From the NCBI GenBank assembly GCA_038501785.1, contig JBAMJR010000154.1:5094001-5158000 (forward strand): a stretch of DNA of 64,000 nt, written 5' to 3'. The position numbers were made by a program, and so were the translations under genes. The notes under the pieces were generated by a model. It did no database searches. It saw only the letters and a program-made list of their open reading frames with translations, and was not told where the DNA came from. Source of the stretch: Myoxocephalus aenaeus (Eukaryota > Chordata > Actinopteri > Perciformes > Cottidae). Every line of letters begins with the position of its first letter. The stretch's first letter is position 1. Positions 48,091 through 61,700 of this stretch are shown in pieces.

Positions 48091-51000
48091 AAACACACCT
48101 TCATTGTGATAAGTATGAATGGGCCAAATGGAAGGTGAGACTTTTTGATTTTTAGCATTTAGCACTTTCAACGCTACAGGAGAAAAGGCTTTTAGGGTGA
48201 GGACTAACCAATGTATTCGGCAAACACTACACTGAGTAATGTTGGATTGAGTAACTGGTGTGTAAACTTCCCCAAATCCAATAAACAGCTACACAGAGCC
48301 ACTACCGGTATCCTCTGGTAACTCTGTTAGTTTAGTTTCCCAGACAAATACTACATGGTGGATGGGCTGGTGGTGAACAGGACATTTTTTACGTAACCTC
48401 CAATCTAGAAACAAGATTAAACAGAGAGTAGTTCCCACTCTCTCTTTTACTCTTTTTCGTGTTGTGTAATGCAGTGCTCCATGCTCAGTCAGTCAACCTG
48501 ACTGGGAACAGGTGTGCTCACAGTGATTAAAGGATCTAACAATAACTCAGTAATGGAAAACAAATTTTCTGTCTCGATACATAATTTTCGGTGTTATCTG
48601 GCAAATTGATACACAGCAGAGTGTTATGTCTCCGATCTCAAAACCTTCCATCGCGGATCACTGACGGGGACAATGAAATGACCTGTGTTTCATTTTTCTT
48701 TCTTTCGAGTACTGTCTGCCGCTGTAGCAGTGTAGAGCATAATGGATTCTGGCTTCTTTGCTCCCACTTTGGGGAAGTACAAAGGCCAAGATCTTTCGTA
48801 ATCACGCTTCTCATCTGATCTCAGAAGCCAGGCTCACCACTCAGACAGGTGAGCAGCTCAGGGTCGTTAGAGAAAACAATGGCTCGGGCCATGTCTGGCA
48901 CATTGAATGCATTCTACTTGACAAGATGTTTATAGTGTTGAGGCAATGGGTTCAGAGCAGATCATCCACCATGTTCCTACTGAACAAACTCAAGAGGAAA
49001 TTAAAACTAGCTAGCCAAGAAAGAACATTTAACCCACCAAAATGTCTTTTGGTGTCCTTTGGTGATAGTATCAAAAATACTTCCCCTGACCAGTGATGAA
49101 CTGGGGCTGAAATTCAGCCTGGGACTTTGAGAAGAAGTGTCCTTTCATGCTAGCACTCGCTGGTTACAGCTTTTTTTTGCAAATGCTTAGTTGCAGAATT
49201 TAGCTCATTGTGTCAAAACTCTACACACACGCCAAATAAGACACAACACTGGGAGATGAAAAGTCTTCCTTCAATATCAAAATGAAACTGTGCAATCGAA
49301 ACCTAACAGTCCTATTTTCGAAACACAATTATACACACATGGACCATTTGAATTACTCTTTAACACACTGACATACTTTATATAAAACACTGCTGCCTTT
49401 ACTACTTTGTATAACTTTACAATATTCTAATAGAGGCTTCTGTGAAAGAGTATTACAGTACAGCACATCTACTCCCATACCCACAATGAACACAAAAATA
49501 AAAAGGTTTTAGAAAAAATAATACAGCTTAGTTGTTGCAATCACAGGCTTTACAACAACAACAAAAACAATGAGCAATCCAGTCATAACGTTTTTGTGGT
49601 ATGAACCTTAACCTTTTGTGCCTAAAACCTTCACCTGATGTACTGTTTTGTCCTTTGTCGACATACAAGTGAGTGCTAATGTCTGCTGAATAAGTAAACG
49701 GCCATCTGCTTGCTAAGTTGTTCACCGTTTGCATCTTTAAAAAATATTTACAGCAGCAACATAAATCAATTGTTTTGATGAATTCAATATTTTGTCTTTC
49801 ATATCGTAATGAACAAATCATCATCCTACATACAAATTCCCTAACCTCTGAAAACTCTCGGGGTTCAGTGACTTCATGTTTTAATCATAACCGCAAGCAA
49901 CATGTTGCTTAGCTGCACAGCAGGTGGTCACAGCAGGAACTCACATCTGTAACGTTTCTCAAGAAGACAACAATTAAAATACCCCAAACTTTGGAATCAA
50001 AGATTTAAATGCAAAGCTTGCTCTAAAAACTTTTGTTTGTGACTTTGCTGGAAATCAATATAACAACTATAGTTAATATTCAAGCTTTAGGCATGAGATC
50101 ATTATCTTACACTACTAATGTAGCCTTCTGGATAACTGAATGCTGCATTAGCAAATCAAAGGCAGAATTTGGCACATAAAAGGGGTTTTCTCATGCTGCT
50201 GGCAATGTTGTGTTATTAACATTTTTGTATTTTTTGCTGTAAAACTTCATCTTGGCAAGGGAAACATTGAAATTATCTCGTAGGATTTGGAATTTAGTGT
50301 CCACAGTAGCAATACAGTTTATTTGCTAGTCTGAAAATGATCTAATAACTATTTTACTGAGTGTTTAATGAGAGGAATGAGCTTGAGTGAGTGAGTGAGT
50401 CAGTGAGTGAGTGGACAATCACACTGCAGGTCAAACATTATCTCCTTTGATAAATAAAGGCCTACACAAATATCTAAAAAAGTACATAGCAACTAAAGAG
50501 TATTCTTTAAAATCCCGGGTGGTCATGGGAAGTGAAGGTCCAGAATGTGATCAGTTATAATTAAAATGTATTTAATAAAAGGTTGATCACAAAAACAGCT
50601 TATGCATTCTCGATTGAGGCCCTCTCTTTTCACAGATTCACAGTCTGTTTCCCAGTTAGCTGCCGCCTCTGCGTCCAAGAGAAGCCCCTTCCAGTCTCGC
50701 GTGTTAGTTTATATATCCGACATTCACATAGCTTAAGGCCCTTTCATTGGTTTAGTTCTACTTTCCCACCTTAATAACTATCTTGCCCATTGGGCCCGCA
50801 GCTTCAGGGGCGGAGCTAGTCTTCTTCTACAGACCGGGTTGTCTGCTGCTTCATAAAGTCAATGTTCAGCTCTGCCACCTCAGGCGAACAAGAGAACTAC
50901 ACTTCCTTCTAATAAAAACAGTCCACTGCCATCCACATGCACTATGCAAACGTTGTTTTAAAATCCATTCACACATTAATCATTAATAAAAAACAGTGAC

Positions 51001-52721
51001 CTTCATATGCATACAATTACACATTCTTCATAATAATATCCCTTATTAATTATCATATATCATGCATTGTAATGTACACATACACTGTGCAAGTCTAAAT
51101 GTGACAAACTAAGCTTAAAAAACACTACACAACTAATAAATGCCCCATTAAGTAATATTTTTTTCCGAAAAACAGAATCAGAACTGATTTAAATTATTTA
51201 CAAAGTACCTCTACCAGAAAGCCCTGGCTCAACCAAGAAAATCACACAAAATACCGGATGTCGGTGCTACGCTTCTGCAACAACGTTATCGGCTGAAACA
51301 GCCCACTGACACAGTGCTGTGCGGCGGCGATACACTAGCCAGTGGGACACAATGGAGAATCATGAACACGCGGCCAGACTGAGTACGCAATGAAAGCACA
51401 AAGAAACTCGGATTACAAGACACATAAAGGGAAAGTGACTTCATTCTCTGCTCAGAACACCATTACTCTTCTATATCTTGACATCAAATAGTTTGCTGCT
51501 ATATTAATGCACTGAACATTGTATTGAGAACCTTTAAATCAGGCTCTAAGGAAAATGCTCCTTTCCACAGAAGCAGCTGAGCGGCTCTGCTGTGATACAT
51601 ACGGTTCCTATACTAAGACATAATCCATCTTTTAGCCGCGTCTGCAAATTTGACCTTTCTAGAAAAGGTTATACATGAAGGACAGCATTTCCTGCTCTGC
51701 TAGGCTCCCAGCATACTTAATGACCTGGTATGGGAATTCCTCGACTTTCCTTGACAACTTCTTGACTTGGAAAGTTTATCCATTATTTTTTAATTACCAA
51801 TTCTGTCTCTGATATCAAACTGGTCCCCTGAATACAGATAGCTTGTGTTTGTCAGTGAGGAATCCTGCTGACAACCCAAAGAGACCTTTAGAAACAAAGC
51901 AACGTGAAACTACTTGCCCATTATGATTATGATTCTCTGCAGAGACAGAAGGGTCGTTTTATCCGAATTTAAGTTTTGAAAGAGAGTCAATACAAATATA
52001 ATATGTGAAAATCACAAATTGTATTGGCCAGATACACTATATTTTGCATTTAAGCAATAAGTATGTCTTAGCTGTCTAATCTAATTTCACTTCACAACAA
52101 ACTGTAAAATGTACCCTTGGATAAATTAGTGACACGAGACACTAACAGTGGTCTCCTCCACCCACCCTGACCTCCTCCCGATAGCTCTATGCTACGTCAC
52201 CTGACATCCTTAGTGGCAGCCCTCCACTTCCTGGCTCACTTTTACATTAGGTAAGGTACACATTACAGTGCATTACTCTGTGTAGATTTAAGTATGAGCA
52301 GTGGATAAGAACAAGCAGTGCACTGCACCAGTATTTGCAGAGCTGGAATTATTCAACACCACAGCATACACTTTAAGTGTGTCGCGTACTTGTAATTGAC
52401 TTCAACAAGCGTATGTATTCCTGCTGGTACGATGACAGTGAGAGATCCTCATTGCAGTCCGATAACCCAACGTTTCTGTCAATTACAGCTTACACTTCTT
52501 TGGAAATTAGGGGCTAACCAGCTGGGCTCGACCATCCAAATCAGGGGTTTTCTTCCAATATTCAGCTCAGAATGCAAAAAGTATCATCTGTCCTTCAAAA
52601 GTATCATCCCTCATTAATTATTCATAGGAGAGCTGACCAGTTAACTTTAGATTCATGCAGAACGTTTCACAACAGGACATATCATGTCTGCACATATCTG
52701 GATCTACAGATCAAGTGTGTG

Positions 52722-52780
<59 letters not shown>

Positions 52781-55700
52781 CCAAAACATGGTGAGAGCCA
52801 TGAGAGCAAGGGTGTAGATAGACTGTGTATGGGGGTAACAACCTAAACCTAACCTTAAATCTACATTAATTTAGGAGGATCATATTTTCAAATCCCGAAA
52901 CTGCAACCTTTATGTGTCCAGCACATGCACACACACATGTATGTGCACATGAACGCACCGTATGCGTGCTATTGATAAGAGCAGCTTCAAAGCTCCACAG
53001 TGCAGTTAGTGGTGAAGCTCTACAACTAAACATGATGGCTAACAATACTACAAGAAGGCCCAGGTTTAAACCAATTATCCCTACTGCTCTATGGTTGAGA
53101 GCATTCCAATTAGAGAAACATGAGCAACTCTGCAGCTCACTTTCCGGCTACAGCTGGATAAGAGGTCTGGCTCACTATTAGGCTCAATTCTGACATGATT
53201 AGCATAAAAGAAGAGAGAGAGGTAGGGGATTTAAATGCTTCTTTGATGACCTACAGTGCACTGGGGCATACTAGTCTGACACAACAACACTATTTAAGAA
53301 AGGAAGGCCCAAATAAATCCTTTACCAATTCTAAACCCGACAGTAAATCTGTACATCGTAACAATTTAAATTGAATTGCACCCTAAGTAGACCTTTTCTC
53401 CTCGTGGTCCTAACCTTTAGAAGTAGAGCACTGCTAATGTAAAATTAAAAAAGCCTTGAAGCGGGGTTGCTCCGTCAGTGCCTGTTTGTATCCATTGTGC
53501 CATGTGTTCCTACCTGGGAGACAGGAATCGTGGACATTTTGACACGTTGTTGAAACAGCACACTCAGTATGCGGTTTTGCTGCTCCAAGTCAAACACACG
53601 GGTCCGCAGCTTCACACACTCCTCTTTCAAGTCCTAGAAACCCCCCAGAGAGAAGAAGAATGGACAGATAACTGCGGATGACGGGGATATTTCAGAGGAC
53701 TACACGTGTACCAGATGCTAATTCAACAGGAACAGGACTCAAAGCACAGCAGTGCGGTACATGGTCAACTATATTAAAAAAACAATATGGATCACAGGCA
53801 TTTTGCAGGTGAATCCTCATATTACAAGAGTGCTTTGAAATATTTAGAAAATATGCTCTATGAAGATCAATATGTGGTCTGGCACACTGATTAATTTAGT
53901 TACTATAAACAAAGGAGTCCATATTTAAAGGGTAGAAGTAAATACATACATGTAATCATATACATATAGAATTGGCCCCAATGTCCCCGATCAAGCTATT
54001 TGAGTCAGTATCAGCCCGTTATCTGATACTGGTATTCTGCATTCCGAGTATTTTTACTAGGGATTTTACTTTTAGATTTGTTTCCATTACTCAAGTCTGA
54101 CTTATGTCTGGTAACCACATACATTCTATGTTGCACTTTACATAACAGCAAATTTTACATAACCGTCTTTGCAACATAAAAAAGAACCCAAAAGGATTTC
54201 ATATTTTACTGTTGAAGATCATGCGGTGTGACATGTGCTGCTAATCTTTCTCCATGTCAGGGACATGCAGTTACTCATCATTGTGACAGTTACGATATCG
54301 CTGACGGATTCTAACGGCTGACTGGATTAACGACGCGTCAATGGTGCAGAGACAAAGACAAACCTTCTGTGTGAGGAGGGCCTGGACAACCTGGTTAGCC
54401 ACCTTGGAGAAAGTTGTAAAAAGACAGTTAGAATATATAGAAAATGCATTGCGAGTCTGGTCTTCATTTTAGAGTAGATTTCAGAACTTTCTGTGGAGCT
54501 TCAAAATGTTGAAAGACTGTAAGTAAAAATGACCCAATGCACACGGCATCAGAGAGAATCTAGAGGCATGTAAGATGCTGTGAAGACAAATTGACAGTGT
54601 GTTGCATCACAAAGTCCGATTAAGAGAAATCACACAGCAGCTGTCTGCAGTTAGTCTACGTAACTTCATTCTCAGCACATAAATAATAAAGTTATATGTG
54701 TCTGCTGGCCTGAATGCAACTGGTATCAGTCTGACCAAACCTTTATATTCCTATTTTTTTTATACAAAGGAAAATCTTTTGTTTTGTTTTTATTGTTGAA
54801 GTAAAACTGTCTTATTTCCTGCTTATAATGTCTGAAGCGGAAACATACACTATACCGTGACACTGGAATAATAACTATATTTCCACTTTTGAGTTCCGCA
54901 AAATGATTTCCCTCTGCCTCTTTCATCTATCAATCAAAACAACTCGCCTCGGCTCATTCACATCACGACAGGAAGCCTTCTGAATGCTTGCCCCCAAAAA
55001 AGATTAATGTGCATAATAAGACTGAAAAGCAGGAGAAGAGAAATTCATCCCACAGCTGAAACTCTGAAATGTCTGTCCTCAATCAGAGTATGTTGAATTC
55101 TCATGGGCAGCAATCTCCATGGTAACAAGCCCATTAGTGAAGCCCATGAAAAAAAATAAAGTGGATCAGTCTTGCTGACTGGAGTGAGACGAGGGAGAAG
55201 AAGGGGAAAGAGATGGAGAGACAATCAAAGTGTTGTCAGGGAGAAAAGAAGTGCAGGCAGACAAGCCGCACGAGGAGCTGAGAGTCGACCTCCTGAGCGG
55301 TGAGCTCGCTCCTCCAGCTCTCATTCTGATATCGCCCATGGCTCTGTTGTCTGTCCACTTCAATTAGAGACCTTCCCTTCTCTTAGATCTCCTCTGTGGA
55401 CTTCACTAACATAGTAATAGTCTGAGTGTGTCTCCAGCTAGAAGCTGATAGTCATCTCAAGGTCTAACCAACAGATAACTTTGTCTGGCCTGAAGTTAAA
55501 ACCTGGAGAAATATTGTTCAGCATTTTGGGATTTTGTTTACTAATTTCTACTGATTTGGGGAATACTGTCTTAATTAGTGAACTGTAGAGGTGCTGGTAG
55601 GCAGATTTTGCTACCTTTTGGACAGAGCCATGCTAGCTGTTTCTCCTTGCCTCCAGTCTTTATGCTAATCTAATCTAAACCTGGCTACGGCCTGATACCA

Positions 55701-58700
55701 ACTCTACAGACATAAGTAACAAATACTCATATTACTAGTAATTTTCCTATCTCTTAAAAATCAGTGAACCCAGTGCAAGGGTGCTTTCTATAACTCGTGT
55801 ACACAGTGCTGGATGCTGTTAGCATTATGCTGACATTGTGGAAAGATTACACCACTTATATTTTGCAGCAACGTTTGCTATTGCAAACCCTCACGGACAT
55901 GAGATACTGTACATCCGTCATTTCCAATACAAGTTAAGCTAAATGTTAATACTGTTTTAAAATGTACGGTGGGACATGTGGAGAGTAGCAATAAAATCCG
56001 TGAAGATGGAAGCTAAACATTACAAGACACGGGGCATGTTTGTGCTGTGAGAACAGTGACACTCACCTCATCCAGACAGCGTTCATACTGCTTCCTCTGA
56101 TTGTCGTTTTCCATTGACAGAGCAGAGTTTTCAGCCTGCACAAAACACAGACGGATCCACTGCATGAATTACATGAAATATAATTCAGAAATATCCAGAC
56201 ATAGTTTCTCGTCTCAGCTGAGAATCAAATGCACGTGATAGATAATACAATCATTCCTGCAAAAAAACAAGCAACTTTATAACTTTGAGCTTTTGATGAT
56301 ATTTTCTTCTCTCAGACAAATAAAGAAGCCGGCCGATAGATAGTGAGGAGGCTCTCTCCCTGCAGCGCTGGAGCGTCTGCTGGTTCACTGGAGAAAGATG
56401 GTTCTAAATGAATGACGCTTTCAATTTCAGGCATCCAAACTGCATCCGGCAGAACTTCACAGTGTCTGCAAGGCTCACTTGAGGTAGATAATTCAATTAC
56501 TGACTGAGTTTTTGCACGGCTGGTGACAAAAAACATTCTCGGAACTCAAGAGGTGACTTTCCACTGAAATGATTAATCCAGTAAATCTTAAAGGCTAGGC
56601 TGAGATGCCTGGTTTTCACTTAAGTGCTGTGGGCAGCTCTCCTCCCAACAGGTTCACAAAACATCATGGAAATGGCTGATGATGACAGATGTGAGCAGGA
56701 CTCAAAGAAGTGGCCACCTCACAGCTAAGCATTGTCTTCAAACCCAAGGAAATAGCAAGAGATAATCACCGCCGTATTTTAACCTGGTTCTCTCGATGGT
56801 CCACACCAGACGTCTCACTTGTATTCTGAGGGAGCGATCTTTGGACAGTGTTTAAAAGGCCACAGATCAGCCTGAAGCCTTACAGCTGGTCTGTGTAAAG
56901 GTCAGGGAAGTCCAAGTTATGAGTTTGAACTTTAAGCGTTTGAGCCTTATATAGTATGTGTTGCGTGAGCTCACACCTGCTATTGATGTAGCAGTACAAT
57001 TGAGCATGATTGATAACCATGTTACACAGTAGATCGCAGGTTAAGAAAACACATTATTTTTCAACACATATTGTATTTAAAATCTTAATTTAGAGAAATG
57101 AAAGAACAGTTTTTGTCTCTGCATAAAGTACACAAATTATATCCAGAATGTAAACATAAATCACTTGAAAATATATAAATGTTTAGCAGTTGGCTTAGCG
57201 CCATGCTCCCTCATCCTTGTTTTTGCACAGTTATTATGGTTGATCTGCAGCGAGCATCGCATCAATCAGTGCTTTTAGGCAAATTCCACTGAATATTAGT
57301 TTTTGGTTGAGGGGCTGAGAGGAGTCAGTGACTTCACCTCAGTGAAAAAGCACGGCAAGCTCAGTTTGTTTTGATCATTTATCTCTTCATTCTTATTTGT
57401 GGTTCTTAGAGCATTTTTGTTTCGTTTTTCATGGTAGATTATATGGAAGGTACCCAAGTGTGCCATAATGTCTGGAAAGTAGTTTCCAACTAAATGGAAA
57501 ACCATGTAATGTTTCTCCAGTTCAGCGTTAAAGTTTAATTATAAAATAAAGTCAGCCAGCATGAAGATGCAACGGCATGGAAACCACAAAATACACTCAG
57601 AATGATCCGTTAGGGTCAACAATGCAGACATGAAAATGTATGTCCACCCCGGTATTTACTTTCACAAGATTATTGTGACGTTATCAGGATGTGGAATGCA
57701 ACTTTAATGTCTTTGCAGTCGATGCACATATGATGTGGTTTGCTTATGCTGCTGGCATTCATTCAATATAATAATGAAAATCTGCAATGTGTTTGGTCAG
57801 TTTAAATATAATCTCTCTCTCTCACACTTTAATTAAAGGCTTTTGGCAAAGCCAATACAAGTTTTAGCTTGGCATATCATTCATTGTTTGTTTTTCAGAA
57901 AAAGTCAGGCTACTCACAAATGCCATTAGTTTACATGTGAGCTCTACTCGGTTGCACTGTACATACTATTTTTTTGCAACACATTCTCACTCCCAACGTA
58001 AGTGACCCGCATCTTCAAACTATATTTTCTTTCACATTTATTTAATAAAAGAATGCCATGGTTACAGCAAAGGTTCCAAAGTGTAATTATTAAATTATAT
58101 CAGTAAACAAATGTATGTTGCTTGCCTCAAAAGAGTAACTTTGGTCATTTTAACCTAAACCCAATTTTCCCATGTTTTTGTTTCTATATAATGGGGACAA
58201 TACTTTTTTCATATTGGTTTATATTGAGGGATAACGCTGGAATAGGCAACCGCAAAATGAGCTGCGAGGGCCAGCGAGCTGGGTAAATGTAACGATACGT
58301 CCAGTAATAGCGCTTGGTTTTGCCACTGACAGGCTCAGATGGTTATTGTAAGTCTGACAACAAAATGGAAAGAACCCTACAGAGAATAAAAAGGTTTTGA
58401 CTTATCTTTCGCTCATCCAGTCTTTTGGTTTTAGAAGTCTCGGTCAAAGAGAAGTCTCGTAGTGAAATCAGAATATCCGTTCGACCCAAATAAATAAGCC
58501 AAAGGTGGCCATTGAATTCAAAGATCTTAATCATCTAAATATTCTGCCATGACATGGAAAGTATTTTAGATAACACAAAGCAAAGCTTTCTGTACTCTAA
58601 CACGACAAACTCGGCCTGGCTGCCACTCACGTTTCCACCGCTGCCTCCCGGCAACACGTCTCCTCACAAGATTTGAGAACAAGAATTATCCTTGAGGAAG

Positions 58701-61700
58701 ACTCTTTCCATAATATTGTCAGGCACTTATAATAACAATTAGAGCCTGCCATGGCAAAAATAAGCATAATTAGTGAATATAAATTACAGTGCCAGCATAC
58801 CTCAATAGAATTACATTGCAGGCTCTGAGCAGCTACCGTCTACAGCGCTCATGCTCAGCACCAGACCAATATCAGAAATTGATTTCCCTGTGCATCAGTT
58901 AGACACAAAAACATAGGAAAATAGGGTAAAAACAACAACGAAGTAACCTTTCTAAAGGTCAAGCACAATTGTCATTACTGATCTTGTTTTTTTTTTTTTT
59001 AAATAACATTAACAAACAGGACCATCACAAAATAACATCCAGTAAAACAAAACACACAATGCAGAATTAGAAAAGTATATTCTGTTTTGGGGTGGATTTT
59101 ACTTGGCTTTGTAGTAATAAAAGTGTGATCAATAATAGCTGTGAGACCTACAGAATGGTAAATCCTATTACCTTTAGCAGGCAAGGTGTGACAGAGAGGC
59201 ACACTGTACTTTCACTGGAACACTGGCTGCAAATGTTAACTACCCTGTCAGCCTTTTAATTATCACCTCCTGATTTGAATACCTCCTTTGTATCCTACTG
59301 TTCCCCGTCTTGCCCCTTGCTCCTCTCTGCAGCATAATGGGGTCTCATTTTCTGTGATCTCATAGATGGATAGAGCCATGATGAAACACTGATTGTTTCT
59401 CACCTACATGTCTCACTGGTATTTGAACGGGTAAACAAAGCGACACAGCCTCGGCTGCTATGAATGACATGTGACGGTGATTAATGATCATTCCATTCAA
59501 ACAAGTTCACGCTCTTCATTTGATAACTGACACACTTTCATGCTACAGAGTTCTTGAATTCAGTATGCATTTACCTGAGGCAGCTTTTGAATTATTTGTA
59601 TGCATTTTAGATTCCACTAATGATTTAATGTACTCTAGCCCTCAAGTCTCACCACATAACCCAGTCTGGAGCAACAAAAATGGCAATTCAAAGCTATCGT
59701 ACAGGGGCACGCCGAAAGGTTTTGATTAAGGCCAGGAAGGAAAAATAAGATTTTACTGAGCGGGCCAAACCATTTTAATTGAGGGCCAGATCGGATCCAC
59801 AGGCCACCATTTGCCAACCTGTGCTAAAGCGAAATATCAATCTGCATAAACACTCAAAGTGTTAACTAACGCCATGTCACTTCTTTAACAAAACCTCCTA
59901 CCATGTAGTCCTTCCTTTTAAAAAAAAAATAGGAAGTAAATGTAATCTTGTAGTTATCAGACAGACCATAATGTCCAGTCCTTGGAAAAACAGCCTTGTG
60001 TGCTGTCCTTGAGCTGCCACATTATTCCAAATCTCTAATGAAATAAATCTGATAAAAAAAAAAGATGGGTACTCTCAATATATTGATCAATGTGACATTT
60101 CAGGGATGGGGAAAAGGAGGCATGGGGTAATGGGGAACCGTCGGGGGAAGGGGAAGAAGTGGAAGAAGTGGACCATGCAATCCACTTTACCTCCAGGGCT
60201 CGGAGTCGCTCTAGCAGGGGATTGCTGTCCTTTGAATTTTCGTCTGACCCTCCGCCGGCCTCCGGCGAGGCAGGCATCTCTGTGGCTGTGGCTGTGGGGC
60301 CCTCCAGACTGTCCTGCTGCTTCCACATCTCCTCCAGGAGTTTGTCCTAAAACGCAGCGAGAGCGGATCAAAGACGCATGCCTTCAAGTCACAAAGAAAT
60401 GAAAAATAAATTCTTCATCATTGTGGGCTCCAGTTATATTCGCAATAAATCTAGGTAAACAACACCCTGAATGCTGCCACTAACTGCATTTATACAACTT
60501 CCACTTCACTTCAAAGTTCATAAACCCAGTATACTTCCATTAGGAGCATTGCAATGCCCCCCTGTTATGTGACTGTCAGTGCATTCTCAATGGGAAACAA
60601 CACTTACTTTGAAGCTTCAGCAGAATTGTAGTCTTTTTGAGCTTTGGTTCACTGATCTGTATGGTCGACTAGTTACATCCCAAAAACTACCCAAGTGCAC
60701 CTTCTGTTTTGGTTCATGTATGAACCAACAGAGCAAAGTGCAAAAGGGAGAAAAGGAATATGAATTGGAGGGTGTGTAGATTTATAAATAGACGGCAGTC
60801 ACATTGCTGGTCTCATCGCTCAACAACAACAATCAGCATCTCCATGAAATCATGCTGTTGCACTTGTCTGGAGGATGCAGAGCAGCGTAATATGAACATA
60901 CAGCATCACAAACCCACAGCCAGAAGCACCTGGGATTTTAACGTTAATTAGTTCAATTACATTAGTAACAATAGATTGTTTGGTGAAACAGTTTAAATTA
61001 TTACATCAATCCAATGCTATTATATTCATTATCCTACTGTATTTCATGAAATGGTCACATCATATTTTAAGATGTTTTTGAAATGCGATTCAAGAAAACA
61101 TTCATTTTAACAATTGAAAAGGAGGCTGAGGTACAAACGAGCCATGGTAATTGTCGTCTCCACAGAACACAACCAAATACTGAGTTGTAAAGGACCAGTC
61201 TTTATTATTAAGCTCTGGTAAAGTCTAGGAAAGTAAAACTAGACAGGCTGTTGTTAGGAGCAGAACTGCACTTGCTATCTCTAGAGTCAGATGTTGTTTT
61301 TAACACTACTCACACAGCAACAAGAGGTCACTTGTAAGGTGACATCTATATCTGTAGTTTTTGAACAAATGCCCATAATTAATGTTTTTTCTGGTTAGAA
61401 CAGTCTCACGAGTTCAGACAAGCTGGGTGTACACTTCCTGCCCAGTGTGAAGTGGCAGAGAGGCGGAGTTAACAAATGTCTGAGGAAGAGAGTAGAACAT
61501 TTACCAAGACAAAGAGACACACACATTTTTCCTGAGCAGTTGGTGGACCATGATGAAGGCTCAAACCAGTTCATGTTGGACTTTCCTTCAACAGATGCGC
61601 AGAAAAAGGACTCCAGCTTGTGCTAAGCTGTGACAGCTCGATTCACGAGAGGAGTTATTGTCACAGTTTTTAACAGAGCAAACGCTGGTAGTGGTATTAT

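Larger units (their letters stand above)
42109..53513 (-). other. nckap5: NCKAP5 intron (11.4 kb)
   Basis: The intron carries a LINE 3' remnant at 42689-43170, a TA run at 44813-44832, a GA tract at 48008-48088, a GAGT tract at 50384-50413 and a TA tract at 52725-52775. In mammals an extra short segment is encoded between the DLEQQN coiled-coil exon and the SSACSEYSSGS exon. I searched this interval by eye and could not find it, and the flanking phases allow direct joining. Confidence 0.6.

Noticed and set aside
48758..49096. 112-codon plus-strand frame with a donor-like caggtgagca
   Set aside because: It is antisense to NCKAP5, with no acceptor or partner exon and no recognisable protein.
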